A program made the position numbers and the translations under genes. DNA of 64,000 bases. Origin: Vibrio gazogenes (GTDB lineage Bacteria; Pseudomonadota; Gammaproteobacteria; Enterobacterales; Vibrionaceae). This document shows positions 1 to 8,703 of this stretch, piece after piece (positions within the stretch are counted from its first letter, which is position 1; each line of letters starts with the position of its first letter). Under the pieces are notes generated by a model. The model did no database searches. It saw nothing but the letters and a program-made list of their open reading frames with translations, and was not told where the DNA came from. The stretch covers positions 558,001 to 622,000 of the forward strand of contig NZ_CP092588.1 of NCBI RefSeq assembly GCF_023920225.1, in the 5' to 3' direction.

Positions 1-2
1 CG

Positions 3-881
3 ATCTCCAGAGCCAAAGTCGGGCGGATGCTGAAGCAAGCCCGGGATGAAGGCATTGTCGAAATTACGGTGAAATATCATCCGGTATTCAGTGCGAAAGT
101 CGAGCAGCGACTGATTGAGCGGTTTGGTATTAAACGTGCCCTGATTGCCTTGGATCAACCGAAAGAGGCGCAACAGCGCCAGCAAATTGCCGGGTTGGTT
201 TCGAATTATTTATCCAGCTCACTCAAAAGTGGTCAGGTGATCGCTGTCGGTCAGGGGAGAAATGTCTCTGCTGTTGCCCACCATGTCGGCGTGATTTCAC
301 CGAAGGATGTCAAATTTGTTTGCAGTATTGGTGGGATTCACCCAAGGGGCGGCATGTTTAACGCGGACCATATTTGTCGCCAGTTGGCAAAAAAATATGG
401 GGGAACATCAGAAACACTCTATGCACCGGCGTATGCCGTGAATCGAGAGCAGAAACTGGCATTTATGGAAAATGACACCATTAAGCAGACACTGGACTTG
501 GCCAGAAAAGCGGATGTTGCGCTGGTCGGTATTGGCGATATGAGTGAAAACAGTTATATGGTCGATTTAGGATGGTTTACCCCACAGGAAGTGGTTCAGT
601 CTCGTCTTGAGCAGGGGGTTGTCGGTGATTTTGCCGGATATGATTTTTTTGATATTTACGGGCAGATTGCCAAAACAGTCATGAGTGATCGTATTATCGG
701 ATTAAGCATTGAAGAATTCAGACCGATTGCTGAAGTCATTGCCATCGCAGCAGAAAATAGTAAGCCATTGGCGCTATTAGGGGCTTTGCGCACCGGTGCC
801 ATTGATGTGATTGCGACCAGTGTGTCTAACGCGCTGACGATTCTCAACCTTGATGAGCAAATGCGCTTTAAATCAGTGTAA
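3..881 (+). CDS. SorC/DeoR-family sugar-responsive regulator, 5' end missing
   Basis: Transcription factor of the SorC type: an N-terminal helix-turn-helix followed by a large effector domain that binds phosphorylated sugars. The reading frame is open to the window edge, and the first visible residues (SRAKVGRMLKQARDEGIVEI) match the recognition helix end typical of the family, so the true start lies upstream and the first in-frame ATG at 27 is internal. The effector domain fills the remainder (GQGRNVSA around residue 80, then a GIGDMSENSYM stretch and a LLGALRTGAIDVIATS ending). The effector and target genes are probably to the left of the window and cannot be named. Confident of the family, not of the ligand. 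Confidence 0.85.
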   Translation: MSRAKVGRMLKQARDEGIVEITVKYHPVFSAKVEQRLIERFGIKRALIALDQPKEAQQRQQIAGLVSNYLSSSLKSGQVIAVGQGRNVSAVAHHVGVISPKDVKFVCSIGGIHPRGGMFNADHICRQLAKKYGGTSETLYAPAYAVNREQKLAFMENDTIKQTLDLARKADVALVGIGDMSENSYMVDLGWFTPQEVVQSRLEQGVVGDFAGYDFFDIYGQIAKTVMSDRIIGLSIEEFRPIAEVIAIAAENSKPLALLGALRTGAIDVIATSVSNALTILNLDEQMRFKSV

Positions 882-896
882 CCGTGGTTACACTGA
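873..896 (+). terminator. Hairpin overlapping the stop codon of the SorC-type gene
   Basis: An 11-bp perfect stem (TCAGTGTAACC / GGTTACACTGA) with a 2-nt loop includes the TAA stop at 879-881. No T-tract follows, so it may be an mRNA 3' stabiliser or Rho-assisted terminator rather than a classical intrinsic one. Confidence 0.4.
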
Positions 897-1044
897 GATG
901 CGTTAAGCGCCATACTTGAAGTTTAGATATCCATTATGACGATCAAAACTTTGGGTACCCAAGTAGCTCGGACTCAGACACTGTAAGTGAAGCTGTGTTG
1001 TGTCCGTTCACAATGCCAGTTATCCGATATGCTGGTTTGACTGA

Positions 1045-1875
1045 TTAATCTGTTGCAATGGGGTGCCGGGATGAACCCCATTCTGTCCATGAACCATCAT
1101 AGACTTTTAGATTTTGATATCCGCAAATATATGCTGCCAGCAGAACAATGCAGGCTGTTACGCCAGAGCCACAACTGAAAATATATTCTTCGGTATCATG
1201 AGGCAGTGTTTCTTGCAGTATCGTGCGTAGTGCTTCCGGTGGTTTCAGCGTGTGTCCATCAATGAGACATGTAAACGGCACACAGATTGAGTGAGGAATA
1301 TGACCGCTCCGAATCCCGGCTCTGGGTTCGGCAACGGCACCCGTAAAACGCGCCTGTGAACGGGCATCGATTGTCAGACTGTTTTGTTGCGCCATTTGCT
1401 CAAGGACATGCGCTGCATCGACAAAAAAATCTGGGCTGAGCGTGCCAGAAAAATTACCGGGAGCTATCGGTTTTTGGAAGCTCGTTGCAAGCGGATGACC
1501 CTGACGTTTCCATTCAGCCAACCCCCCGTTAAGAATATAAACCTCTTCATGTCCCATCGCCTTGAGCATCCACCATGTCCGGGGAGATGCCAGTGTGCCG
1601 CTGTTATCGTAGACGACGATCAGCGAGTCTTGATTGAGTCCGATTTGGCGGGCACATTGATTGAAACGACTCTCGCTCGGCATCATATGTGGCAGGTGAC
1701 TATCCGGATCGCAAAATACCTTATCGTAATCAAAGCGCCGTGCACCGGGAATGTTATGTACGGTATCTTTTTCAGTTTCTGCAGGGATTTGAAAAGCAAT
1801 ACTGCTATCTAAGATGACCAGTTTCGGGTCAGACAGATGTTCTGACAGCCATTGCGGTGAGACAAGTGGTGACAT
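1045..1875 (-). CDS. sseA: 3-mercaptopyruvate sulfurtransferase
   Basis: Two-domain rhodanese-fold enzyme that transfers sulfur from 3-mercaptopyruvate to an acceptor such as cyanide or a thiol. The catalytic Cys is at about residue 235 in CGSGVTA, the loop typical of mercaptopyruvate rather than thiosulfate sulfurtransferases (CRKGVT-like). The N-terminal domain carries the RFDYDKVFCD and WWMLKAMGHEEVYILNGGL stretches of the inactive repeat. Length of 276 residues is normal. AAGGAAT lies just upstream of the ATG. It is third in line after moeA and moeB, with an 81-bp gap. Persulfide supply for cofactor synthesis is a possible reason for the linkage, but that is inference. Confidence 0.9.
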   Translation of the reverse strand: MSPLVSPQWLSEHLSDPKLVILDSSIAFQIPAETEKDTVHNIPGARRFDYDKVFCDPDSHLPHMMPSESRFNQCARQIGLNQDSLIVVYDNSGTLASPRTWWMLKAMGHEEVYILNGGLAEWKRQGHPLATSFQKPIAPGNFSGTLSPDFFVDAAHVLEQMAQQNSLTIDARSQARFTGAVAEPRAGIRSGHIPHSICVPFTCLIDGHTLKPPEALRTILQETLPHDTEEYIFSCGSGVTACIVLLAAYICGYQNLKVYDGSWTEWGSSRHPIATD

Positions 1876-1934
1876 AATTTATATTCCTTCTATTGTTCAG
1901 TGGCGCTCATCCGGGAGCATTTGCAGATGAATTG

Positions 1935-1947
1935 GTGACATTGTCAC
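1935..1947. other. matS site (MatP binding palindrome) 1
   Basis: GTGACATTGTCAC, an exact match to the matS consensus GTGACRNYGTCAC, in the moeB-sseA gap. MatP binds matS to organise the Ter macrodomain. See the finding on seven sites. Confidence 0.85.
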
Positions 1948-1956
1948 TGAATTGTA

Positions 1957-2727
1957 TTAATCCACGGTGCTGCAACAGACCGGGCAGTGCTCTCGCTGGG
2001 GGAGTTTCATCGCTTGCCATGACAACGTCATCGCATCGAATAACAGCACTTTCCCGCGCAACGGTTGGCCATAATTCGCCAAGACTTTGAGCGTTTCCAG
2101 TGCTTGCATCGCCCCAATCACCCCGACGACTGGCGCGAGTACACCATTTTCGACACAAGTCGGAGCGTGATTACCAAATAATGTGCTGAAGCATTGATAA
2201 CAAGGTTCACCGGCTTGATAGGTGAAAACACTTAAGAAACCTTCCATACGGATTGCAGCACCAGAAATGAGCGGGGTCTTACTTTGAAAGCAGAGTTGGT
2301 TAAGCTGGTTACGGGTTGCAATATTGTCACTGGCGTCCAGAACGGCATCGTGATGTGCCATCAGTGCCAGTAGTGCTGACTCGTCAAGCCGTTGCGCAAT
2401 GGTTTTAACCCGGAGGTAAGGATTCAATTGACGCAGCGAGTCTGCCGCAGAATCGACTTTCAGCCGTCCGATATCCTGATCGGTATGTAAAATTTGTCGT
2501 TGAAGATTGGATAATTCCACCACATCATCATCGACCAGTGTGATGTTGCCAACCCCCGCACTGGCAAGGTATTGACTGGCTGCGCACCCCAGACCTCCGG
2601 CACCAATGATGAGCACCCGACCTTCTTTCAGCGCTTCTTGTCCCTCAAAATCAAACTGTTTCAAGATAATCTGGCGATTGTAGCGCAAGTGCTCTTCATC
2701 ACTGAGCAGCTCGTCATGCGTCGTCAT
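1957..2727 (-). CDS. moeB: Molybdopterin-synthase adenylyltransferase
   Basis: ThiF/E1-like enzyme that adenylates the C-terminal glycine of MoaD so that it can be thiocarboxylated during molybdopterin synthesis. It shows the nucleotide-binding GAGGLGCAASQYLA motif at about residue 43, LVDDDVVELSNLQRQ for the ATP/Mg site, and two zinc-binding CxxC pairs (CYQC near 173 and CPVC near 251). The catalytic-type Cys is in CVENGVLAP. Length of 256 is close to the E. coli protein (249). It starts 11 bp after the moeA stop, so the two are surely co-transcribed. Confidence 0.93.
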   Translation of the reverse strand: MTTHDELLSDEEHLRYNRQIILKQFDFEGQEALKEGRVLIIGAGGLGCAASQYLASAGVGNITLVDDDVVELSNLQRQILHTDQDIGRLKVDSAADSLRQLNPYLRVKTIAQRLDESALLALMAHHDAVLDASDNIATRNQLNQLCFQSKTPLISGAAIRMEGFLSVFTYQAGEPCYQCFSTLFGNHAPTCVENGVLAPVVGVIGAMQALETLKVLANYGQPLRGKVLLFDAMTLSWQAMKLPQREHCPVCCSTVD

Positions 2728-2738
2728 GCTGTTTCTCT

Positions 2739-3974
2739 CTAATATAACGCTGGATTAAATGGTTCGATAGTGACGATCTCACCGGCTTCAACGGATCCGC
2801 GTTGCTGTTCGAGAACAATGAAGCAGTTGGCGGTACTCATTGCGCGGAATGCGCCGGAACTTTGATTGCCCGCATTATCGACAACGATCTGTCCATTATC
2901 CACGCTAAAAACCCCGCGTTGATAATCGGTTCGGCCGGGGGACTTTTTAAACGCAACCTGACTGACAGCTTGCATTTGTGCTGGTGCTTGCCATTGAGTA
3001 TGGCCTGCAAGTTTGGCGAGCATCGGCTGAACTAAAACATATAAAGTCACCGCCGCAGAGACCGGATTACCCGGCAACCCGCAAAACAGCGAATGATTCA
3101 GTTTGCCGAAGGCAAAAGGTTTGCCCGGTTTAATGGCGATTTTCCAGAAATTAATTTTGCCGAGAGATTCGAGAATTGTTCTGGTGTAATCGGCTTCTCC
3201 GACACTCACACCGCCCGACGTGATGACAACATCTGCAAGCGATTGTGCTTTTTGGAATGTTTCAGTGAGCCGGGCCTGATCATCGGGAATAATCCCTAAA
3301 TCGAGTACATCACAACCGAATTTTTCAAGCATAGGCCGGATGGCATAACGATTACTGTCGTAGATTTGTCCTGCATTGAGTGTTTCACCGACAGGTTTGA
3401 GTTCATCCCCGGTTGAGAAAATGGCAACTTTGGGCTTGCGTAGCACCAGTACCTGACCAATCCCCAGTGATGCCAACAGTGGTAAATCTCTGACGGTCAG
3501 ACGACTGCCGGCAGGGAGGACAACCTCATTCTGCTTGAGATCATCACCTTGAGGACGAATATTGGCCTGTGCTTTCACGTGAGAGGTAAGGAAGCGAATC
3601 CCCTCAGGCGTTGATTCGGTTTTTTCCTGCATAATCACGGCATCACAACCCTGTGGTACGGGAGCGCCTGTCATGATTCGAATACAGGTATTTGCCGGCC
3701 AATCTCCGCTAAAAGGTTGTCCGGCAAAGGCTTTTCCCGCAAGAGGGAGTGTATCTGTTGTGGTGAGGTCTTGCGTACGGACGGCATAGCCATCCATTGC
3801 TGAATTATCAAAAGGGGGCACATCAATTGGAGAGCGGACATCTTCGGCGAGAACATGGCCTAATGCCGTTTCGATGGAAAGTTTTTGACTGATTTTTATC
3901 GGAGAAACATCAGCCAGCATGGTTTGAATCGCATCTTCAATCGGGAGAAGTTTTTGGGTATCACAGCATCCCAT
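2739..3974 (-). CDS. moeA: Molybdopterin molybdenumtransferase
   Basis: Inserts molybdate into adenylylated molybdopterin, the last step of Mo-cofactor synthesis. All landmarks are present: DVRSPIDVPPFDNSAMDGYAVR at the N-terminal side, RIMTGAPVPQGCDAV, then the MoCF-binding domain with STGDEL, GQIYDSNRYA and the TSGGVSVGEADYT glycine loop, and CGLPGNPVSA. Length of 411 fits the family. It is the first gene of moeA-moeB(-sseA) and is divergent from folE; the 250-bp gap holds a perfect 18-bp palindrome at 4064-4081. Confidence 0.95.
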   Translation of the reverse strand: MGCCDTQKLLPIEDAIQTMLADVSPIKISQKLSIETALGHVLAEDVRSPIDVPPFDNSAMDGYAVRTQDLTTTDTLPLAGKAFAGQPFSGDWPANTCIRIMTGAPVPQGCDAVIMQEKTESTPEGIRFLTSHVKAQANIRPQGDDLKQNEVVLPAGSRLTVRDLPLLASLGIGQVLVLRKPKVAIFSTGDELKPVGETLNAGQIYDSNRYAIRPMLEKFGCDVLDLGIIPDDQARLTETFQKAQSLADVVITSGGVSVGEADYTRTILESLGKINFWKIAIKPGKPFAFGKLNHSLFCGLPGNPVSAAVTLYVLVQPMLAKLAGHTQWQAPAQMQAVSQVAFKKSPGRTDYQRGVFSVDNGQIVVDNAGNQSSGAFRAMSTANCFIVLEQQRGSVEAGEIVTIEPFNPALY

Positions 3975-4063
3975 ATCTGTTTATCCTAATTCGCGTTGTA
4001 TGATGTTGAGGGGTTACTTTAGCATGAATCGTTTCATACCGGATGTGCTTTCATAAAATTTTT

Positions 4064-4081
4064 AATGCAATGTATTGCATT
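4064..4081. promoter_or_regulatory. Perfect 18-bp palindrome between moeA and folE
   Basis: AATGCAAT, GT, ATTGCATT. It lies 90 bp upstream of the moeA start and 150 bp upstream of folE, a reasonable operator position. The 13-mer AATGTATTGCATT within and beside it recurs at 21338-21350 ahead of the cytochrome b561 gene. The binding protein is unknown. Confidence 0.45.
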
Positions 4082-4230
4082 TGTTAATGAGACAGGTATA
4101 CGGATTCATTTACAAATTACAATGCACTGAGTGCGTTCTGATTTCCTGCCTTAAATTGTGGATGTAATTATGGCAAATTCCGAGTATCCTTGTCAGCCAT
4201 CCGGAAGGGTTGAATCAGAGAGGTTATGTC

Positions 4231-4887
4231 ATGTCAGGTCTGAGCGAGTCTGCTTTGCTGGTCAAAAATGCACTCGAAAATCGTGGTTTAGAAACGCCGA
4301 TGCGTCCGAATCCTATAGGACGAGAAGAGAAGAAAGAAAAAATAGAATATCATATGCGTGAAATTCTCAATCTGCTCGGACTGGATTTAACTGACGATAG
4401 CCTTGAAGAAACTCCTCATCGTATTGCTAAAATGTATGTAGATGAAGTGTTTTCCGGCCTTGATTATCACAATTTTCCGAAGATCACTTTGATTGAAAAT
4501 AAAATGAAAGTCAGTGAGATGGTTCGGGTCAAAGACATTACCGTAACGAGTACCTGTGAACACCACTTGGTCACCATTGACGGAAAAGCGGCAGTTGCCT
4601 ACATTCCTCGAGGCAAAATTATCGGTTTATCAAAAATAAACCGGATTGTGCGTTTCTTTTCCCAGCGTCCGCAGGTGCAGGAAAGAATGACCCAGCAGAT
4701 TCTGGTGGCGTTACAAGCATTGTTAGAAACAGATGATGTCGCGGTGACGATTGATGCGACCCATTATTGTGTTAAAGCCCGTGGCGTGATGGATGCAACC
4801 AGTGAAACGACGACGACCGCATTGGGTGGGTTGTTCAAATCTAACCCTTCGACGCGCTCCGAATTTTTACATGGACTCTTAGGTTAA
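4231..4887 (+). CDS. folE: GTP cyclohydrolase I
   Basis: Converts GTP to 7,8-dihydroneopterin triphosphate, the first step of tetrahydrofolate synthesis. Conserved zinc and catalytic features are visible: CEHHL (TVTSTCEHHLVTIDGKAAVAY), GLSKINRIVRFFSQRPQVQERMTQQI, and the late Cys/His (ATHYCVKARGVMDATS). The ATG at 4231 is chosen over an upstream in-frame TTG at 4210, because AGAGAGG lies 7 nt before it and the resulting N-terminus (MSGLSESALLVKNALENRG) aligns with the E. coli start. The product is 218 residues. It is followed by a strong terminator, so it is probably monocistronic. Confidence 0.95.
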   Translation: MSGLSESALLVKNALENRGLETPMRPNPIGREEKKEKIEYHMREILNLLGLDLTDDSLEETPHRIAKMYVDEVFSGLDYHNFPKITLIENKMKVSEMVRVKDITVTSTCEHHLVTIDGKAAVAYIPRGKIIGLSKINRIVRFFSQRPQVQERMTQQILVALQALLETDDVAVTIDATHYCVKARGVMDATSETTTTALGGLFKSNPSTRSEFLHGLLG

Positions 4888-4928
4888 TAGCCTCTTCGGT
4901 TAACATAGAGAACCAATTCAAAGAGAAA

Positions 4929-4957
4929 ACCGAGTGGATCACCACTCGGTTTTTTTA
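4929..4957 (+). terminator. Intrinsic terminator of folE
   Basis: Stem ACCGAGTGG / CCACTCGGT with an ATCA loop, followed by seven or more T. Confidence 0.9.
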
Positions 4958-5038
4958 TGGATGTTGTAGACTCTTTAGTCAGTGGACTCTTTCTGTAAAA
5001 CTTTAGCCAGTAAAACCTTCACCAGTAAAAAATTTGAG

Positions 5039-7657
5039 TCAGAACCGGTCATGTGCTGGGCGAGGCAGTTGTCTCGCAAGGTGATGGAGTGACGGGTTTT
5101 GGTGAATAGCCTCAATCACGAGTTGGGCAATCAGTTGTGCGCCTTGCTGTTGAAAGTGAGTTGTATCGGGTTTCGTGAGTGAACCGGTCCGGTTGGCATA
5201 ATAAGGATATTGTGCCGGATCAACAGCCAGCCAGATCGATTTCCACGCATCACCGGTTGTCTGGTTTGCCATATCAATGACCAAAGACTGTAGATTGATC
5301 AACGGTACATGATTAAGCTGTGCAGTCTCTTCAATCGTTTGGGTATAGTTTCCGACATACTGATAGCCATTCTCTGCATTTTGAGTCGTGACATGCTGGT
5401 TTGACTTAATTGGCGTGCCATTGCCACCATAGATACTTTTCGCACGAGGGACCGGGGTGAGCAGCACTGGGTGCATGTGATGACGACGGGCAAAATTCAG
5501 ATATCTTTCCAGTGAGTGTTGGAAGGAATTGTTCCATGCAAAAAATGGGTACTGAGGATTGCCCCAAGCATCATTCGGATAGGTACATAAGTTCGCAACA
5601 TCAACCGATCCTCGCCCTGCTTTTGCACCGTTGCATTTTTCATCATTGTGTCCAAACTGAATGAGTAGGAAATCATGAGGCCGGACAAGCGACTCAATTT
5701 GACTGAGCCAGCGGGCATTGATGAAATCTTTTGAACTGCGTCCTGAGCGAGCGGCATTGACCACCTGTAACTGACGACCATTGGATACCATCTCAGCAAA
5801 TGCTTGTCCCCATCCCATGCGTGGAAAAACCTCAGCGTCATAGTTTGAAACGGTTGAATCGCCGACAAGAAAGATCCGACGTTTGGCCGATTGGATCTGT
5901 TGTTGAGCGTCGTCAAGCTGTTCCCCGGTAACTTGGTATCCTGCAACCGTCTTTGCGGCAAGGATCGAATGAAATGACAAGTCGGTCAGAGCGGTTTTTG
6001 CCGTTAATCCTGTGCTGGTGTCATAGCCGCGATTATGGATGACCTGACTGGCAAGTTTACGAATGACTGGCTCGTAGATATCAGCATAACTGACAGGATC
6101 CCACGCTTGTTGCGCATCAATACCGTATGCGTCGGCTACAGACCGGAAGGCTGCTCTGAAATTTTGCTGTGCTTGCTGGAGTACCGCTGCTGAAAAGGCC
6201 GGTAATTTATCCATGTCATTCAACAAGGCCGGACCGTTAATCCCTTCATGCGCAGCAAGCTCGGAAACGATCAAATCACTAAACGGATTCACGTTGCCGA
6301 TCGTCGTGCCGTTATTGGTGATGTCACTGACCAGAGCGCTGGCACAGACCGATTGGTAGGTCTCTCGGTGAAGACAGGAAGAGCCACTTTGATCGTCAGC
6401 CGCAACCAGAATCGGTGGCGTCATGCCTGCAATTGAGGCTTGATAATATCCGGCAGAATCAGTCAATGTCGTCACGGTCTGGCCGCTACTGCCTTTTAGA
6501 CGGACATTGGCAGGGAAACTCATCCGTGCATGAATGACCTGGCCTTTGAGTATACTCTGTGGACCGAGAGAAACATCGGGTTGCCAGCCGGACAAAATAT
6601 GACTGCGGGTATACTGTGCTGCATCGGTGTCACTCAGTTGACGTCTCGTTGTATCGGAAGCGTCGGCAGTGCCGGCGCCGGTATTCTGATATTCCCAGAA
6701 ACGACTGTCCTCAGGATAGAACCAGATTACATTGCCGTTGATGTCTTTACCGCTCATTTTATCCCAGCCGAAAATATGATCGTCTACATCACAATTGATG
6801 AAAGCGGTGTGGCCGATTGCATTGGGATCGGCATAACGGCCATCCTTGAACGTTCGGGTCGGATGCCAAGGGCGTCCCAGGCCATAACTGGCAGCCGGAA
6901 CCGCTTCTTCTTTTGACAACTGACAATCTTTAAATACGAGGCCGAAAGGAGAGTTGATATTTGTGCTGGGGGCGGTCAGATAACCTTGGGTATTGCCCGG
7001 CGCCACATCATCACGATATCGAGCGATCAATTGACTGTTTTCGAAAAGAGCCGTGCCTTCACCGAAGATAAAATCGACGGTTCCGGTGATCACGGCGTTA
7101 TCAACATAGGTGTGTGGCGCGCGCAGATAGACCGTATCCTGATAGCTCACCAGTCGGACATCTTTAAACTGCGAGCGATCCGCTTTGGTGGAAACCAGTA
7201 GCGCAACGGCTTGTGTCCCACGGAGCTTGGTTGGGTCATCATCACTTTTAGCCTGATTGGCCGGAAAATCAAATCCGTTTTCGATGGTCAGAGAACGAGC
7301 CGTGAAATTGGCGGCGTTGATATACACGGTACGACTGCCGGATGTGCCGTATTTCTTGCCATTTTCATCCAATGTGCCATTGGCGGTTGTTGCGGTAATG
7401 ATCGTTTGATCGCGATTCTCACCGATGAGCATCACATTGGGACGAGTGACATTGAGTTTTTCGTGATAAATGCCATTGGTGACATAGATGACATACGGTC
7501 TTCCATCATCCGGCGCACTGTTAATGGCCTCCTGAATGGAAGTAAAGTCCGCAGAACCATCTAATGCAACCTTACTGTCATAGAGTGGGGCTGCGATGGC
7601 AGAGGAAAGACAAAGTAGGGAAGTGAGTCCCAAACCTGTCGTTGTCAGGTGATTCAT
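5039..7657 (-). CDS. Secreted bimodular pectin methylesterase (CE8) - rhamnogalacturonan acetylesterase (CE12-like)
   Basis: An 872-residue exported protein joining two pectin de-esterifying enzymes. A signal peptide (about 1-22, ending SSAIAA) leads to a CE8 pectinesterase domain (about 25-345) with QAVALL, the SYQDTVYL catalytic-acid Asp, the GTVDFIFG nucleophile Asp and GLGRPW. A middle region of about 250 residues starts with a small carboxypeptidase-regulatory-like fold (GQVIHARMSFPANVRLKG) and has no enzyme motif I recognise. The C-terminal part (about 595-860) is an SGNH hydrolase with GDSTVSNYD, AARSGRSS, QFGHND and a terminal DTTHF catalytic dyad, as in rhamnogalacturonan acetylesterases. 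Together they would strip methyl and acetyl groups from pectin outside the cell. It is monocistronic with a KdgR-like box upstream. Confidence 0.88.
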   Translation of the reverse strand: MNHLTTTGLGLTSLLCLSSAIAAPLYDSKVALDGSADFTSIQEAINSAPDDGRPYVIYVTNGIYHEKLNVTRPNVMLIGENRDQTIITATTANGTLDENGKKYGTSGSRTVYINAANFTARSLTIENGFDFPANQAKSDDDPTKLRGTQAVALLVSTKADRSQFKDVRLVSYQDTVYLRAPHTYVDNAVITGTVDFIFGEGTALFENSQLIARYRDDVAPGNTQGYLTAPSTNINSPFGLVFKDCQLSKEEAVPAASYGLGRPWHPTRTFKDGRYADPNAIGHTAFINCDVDDHIFGWDKMSGKDINGNVIWFYPEDSRFWEYQNTGAGTADASDTTRRQLSDTDAAQYTRSHILSGWQPDVSLGPQSILKGQVIHARMSFPANVRLKGSSGQTVTTLTDSAGYYQASIAGMTPPILVAADDQSGSSCLHRETYQSVCASALVSDITNNGTTIGNVNPFSDLIVSELAAHEGINGPALLNDMDKLPAFSAAVLQQAQQNFRAAFRSVADAYGIDAQQAWDPVSYADIYEPVIRKLASQVIHNRGYDTSTGLTAKTALTDLSFHSILAAKTVAGYQVTGEQLDDAQQQIQSAKRRIFLVGDSTVSNYDAEVFPRMGWGQAFAEMVSNGRQLQVVNAARSGRSSKDFINARWLSQIESLVRPHDFLLIQFGHNDEKCNGAKAGRGSVDVANLCTYPNDAWGNPQYPFFAWNNSFQHSLERYLNFARRHHMHPVLLTPVPRAKSIYGGNGTPIKSNQHVTTQNAENGYQYVGNYTQTIEETAQLNHVPLINLQSLVIDMANQTTGDAWKSIWLAVDPAQYPYYANRTGSLTKPDTTHFQQQGAQLIAQLVIEAIHQNPSLHHLARQLPRPAHDRF

Positions 7658-7706
7658 ACAGAGGTTCCTTCTGTTATTGGTAAAATTAAAATAGAGTTAT
7701 TTTTAT

Positions 7707-7725
7707 TTTGAAATGATGTTTTATT
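7707..7725. promoter_or_regulatory. KdgR-like operator upstream of the pectin esterase
   Basis: GAAATGATGTTTTATT (7710-7725) matches the core of the KdgR box RAAAYRNYGTTTCATT at all but one position; the three flanking bases are less similar. It sits 50-68 bp ahead of the pectin esterase start, where the IclR-family repressor KdgR binds in pectinolytic enterobacteria. A TGTGATC half-site at 7750-7756 could be half of a CRP site. Confidence 0.5.
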
Positions 7726-7920
7726 TTATAATTTTCAGAGCAGATTAACTGTGATCAAATGAATAAGCAAGCCACGAATGAGTGATAGAATGGTCAGTAT
7801 GTAATCAGGCATTCATTGATAAGTGAAATGTCCGGGTCAATAAACGACGTCTCTTTTTGAATAAGACAAGAGCGATGTATACCGAGAGGTTAGAGGCTGG
7901 ATGGTTTGGTTGTGAGGATG

Positions 7921-7950
7921 AAAAAACGATCGGAGATACCGATCGTTTTT
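7921..7950 (-). terminator. Bidirectional terminator after elbB
   Basis: Stem ACGATCGG / CCGATCGT, loop AGATA, with A6 on one side and T5 on the other. It lies 43 bp beyond the elbB stop. Confidence 0.8.
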
Positions 7951-7992
7951 CAGTCACTTGATTCGCTGAGAATCGATATGATCTTAAAAAGC

Positions 7993-8643
7993 TTAAGCCA
8001 GCTCGACGAGTTTCTTGACCAGTTTATCGATACCTGAGGCTGCTTCTGAAATACTGCCAGCCAGCATATAGGCTGGTGTCGATAATACGTTGTAGCGTTC
8101 GTCATAAACAATATCGTCCACCGGACAATCGATGTGTTCGCCACCGAGTGCCTGAAACGCCGCAGCCGTATCGGGATCATCACCGATTGTGCCACGAACG
8201 CCTGCTTCGTAAATCATTGGGATAATCGCTGGGGCAATGCACAGATAACCGGCAGGTTTTCCTGACTGGGCGAACGCACGACATGCAGAAGCAACGTGAG
8301 TGTTGATACTGCATTCTGCGCCATTGATAGCAAAGTCTGTCAGATTTTTCGCAGCACCGAATCCACCCGGTAACAGCAGTGCATCATAGTCGTTGGGATT
8401 GATGGTCGACAGGTCGGTAATCTGGCCACGAGCGATGCGGGCAGACTCTGTCAGCACATTTCTTTTCTCTTCGGTAACATCACCGGTTTTGTGGTTGATG
8501 ACGTGGTGTTGTTCAATATCGGGAGCAAAACAATGCCAGCTTGCACCTTGACGTTCGATAGCAAGCAGTGCCAGAACACTCTCGTGGATCTCCGCTCCAT
8601 CGAAGACGCCGCAACCACTTAAAATGACAGCTATCTTTTTCAT
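7993..8643 (-). CDS. elbB: Isoprenoid biosynthesis glyoxalase ElbB (DJ-1/PfpI superfamily)
   Basis: Small cytosolic DJ-1-like protein. E. coli ElbB was linked to isoprenoid production and shows weak glyoxalase activity; its cellular role is not settled. The start MKKIAVILSGCGVFDGAEIHE, the LLLPGGFGAAKNL stretch and the Cys in the nucleophile elbow (THVASACRAFAQSGKPAGYLCIAPAI) are diagnostic. Length of 216 is normal. AAAGGA lies upstream of the ATG. It is transcribed away from the adjacent LysR gene's end and carries its own terminator. Confidence 0.92.
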   Translation of the reverse strand: MKKIAVILSGCGVFDGAEIHESVLALLAIERQGASWHCFAPDIEQHHVINHKTGDVTEEKRNVLTESARIARGQITDLSTINPNDYDALLLPGGFGAAKNLTDFAINGAECSINTHVASACRAFAQSGKPAGYLCIAPAIIPMIYEAGVRGTIGDDPDTAAAFQALGGEHIDCPVDDIVYDERYNVLSTPAYMLAGSISEAASGIDKLVKKLVELA

Positions 8644-8703
8644 GTTGTAATCCTTTCTATTATTCAGTTGTGTCGTGATTTGTGTATAAGCCTAGCATGA
8701 TTT

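Noticed and set aside
2769..2781. GTGACGATCTCAC, near-match to matS
   Set aside because: One mismatch in the invariant right half, and inside moeA coding sequence; not counted.
5299..6916. Long antisense frames in the pectin esterase gene
   Set aside because: Shadow frames of a well-supported coding sequence, without ribosome sites.
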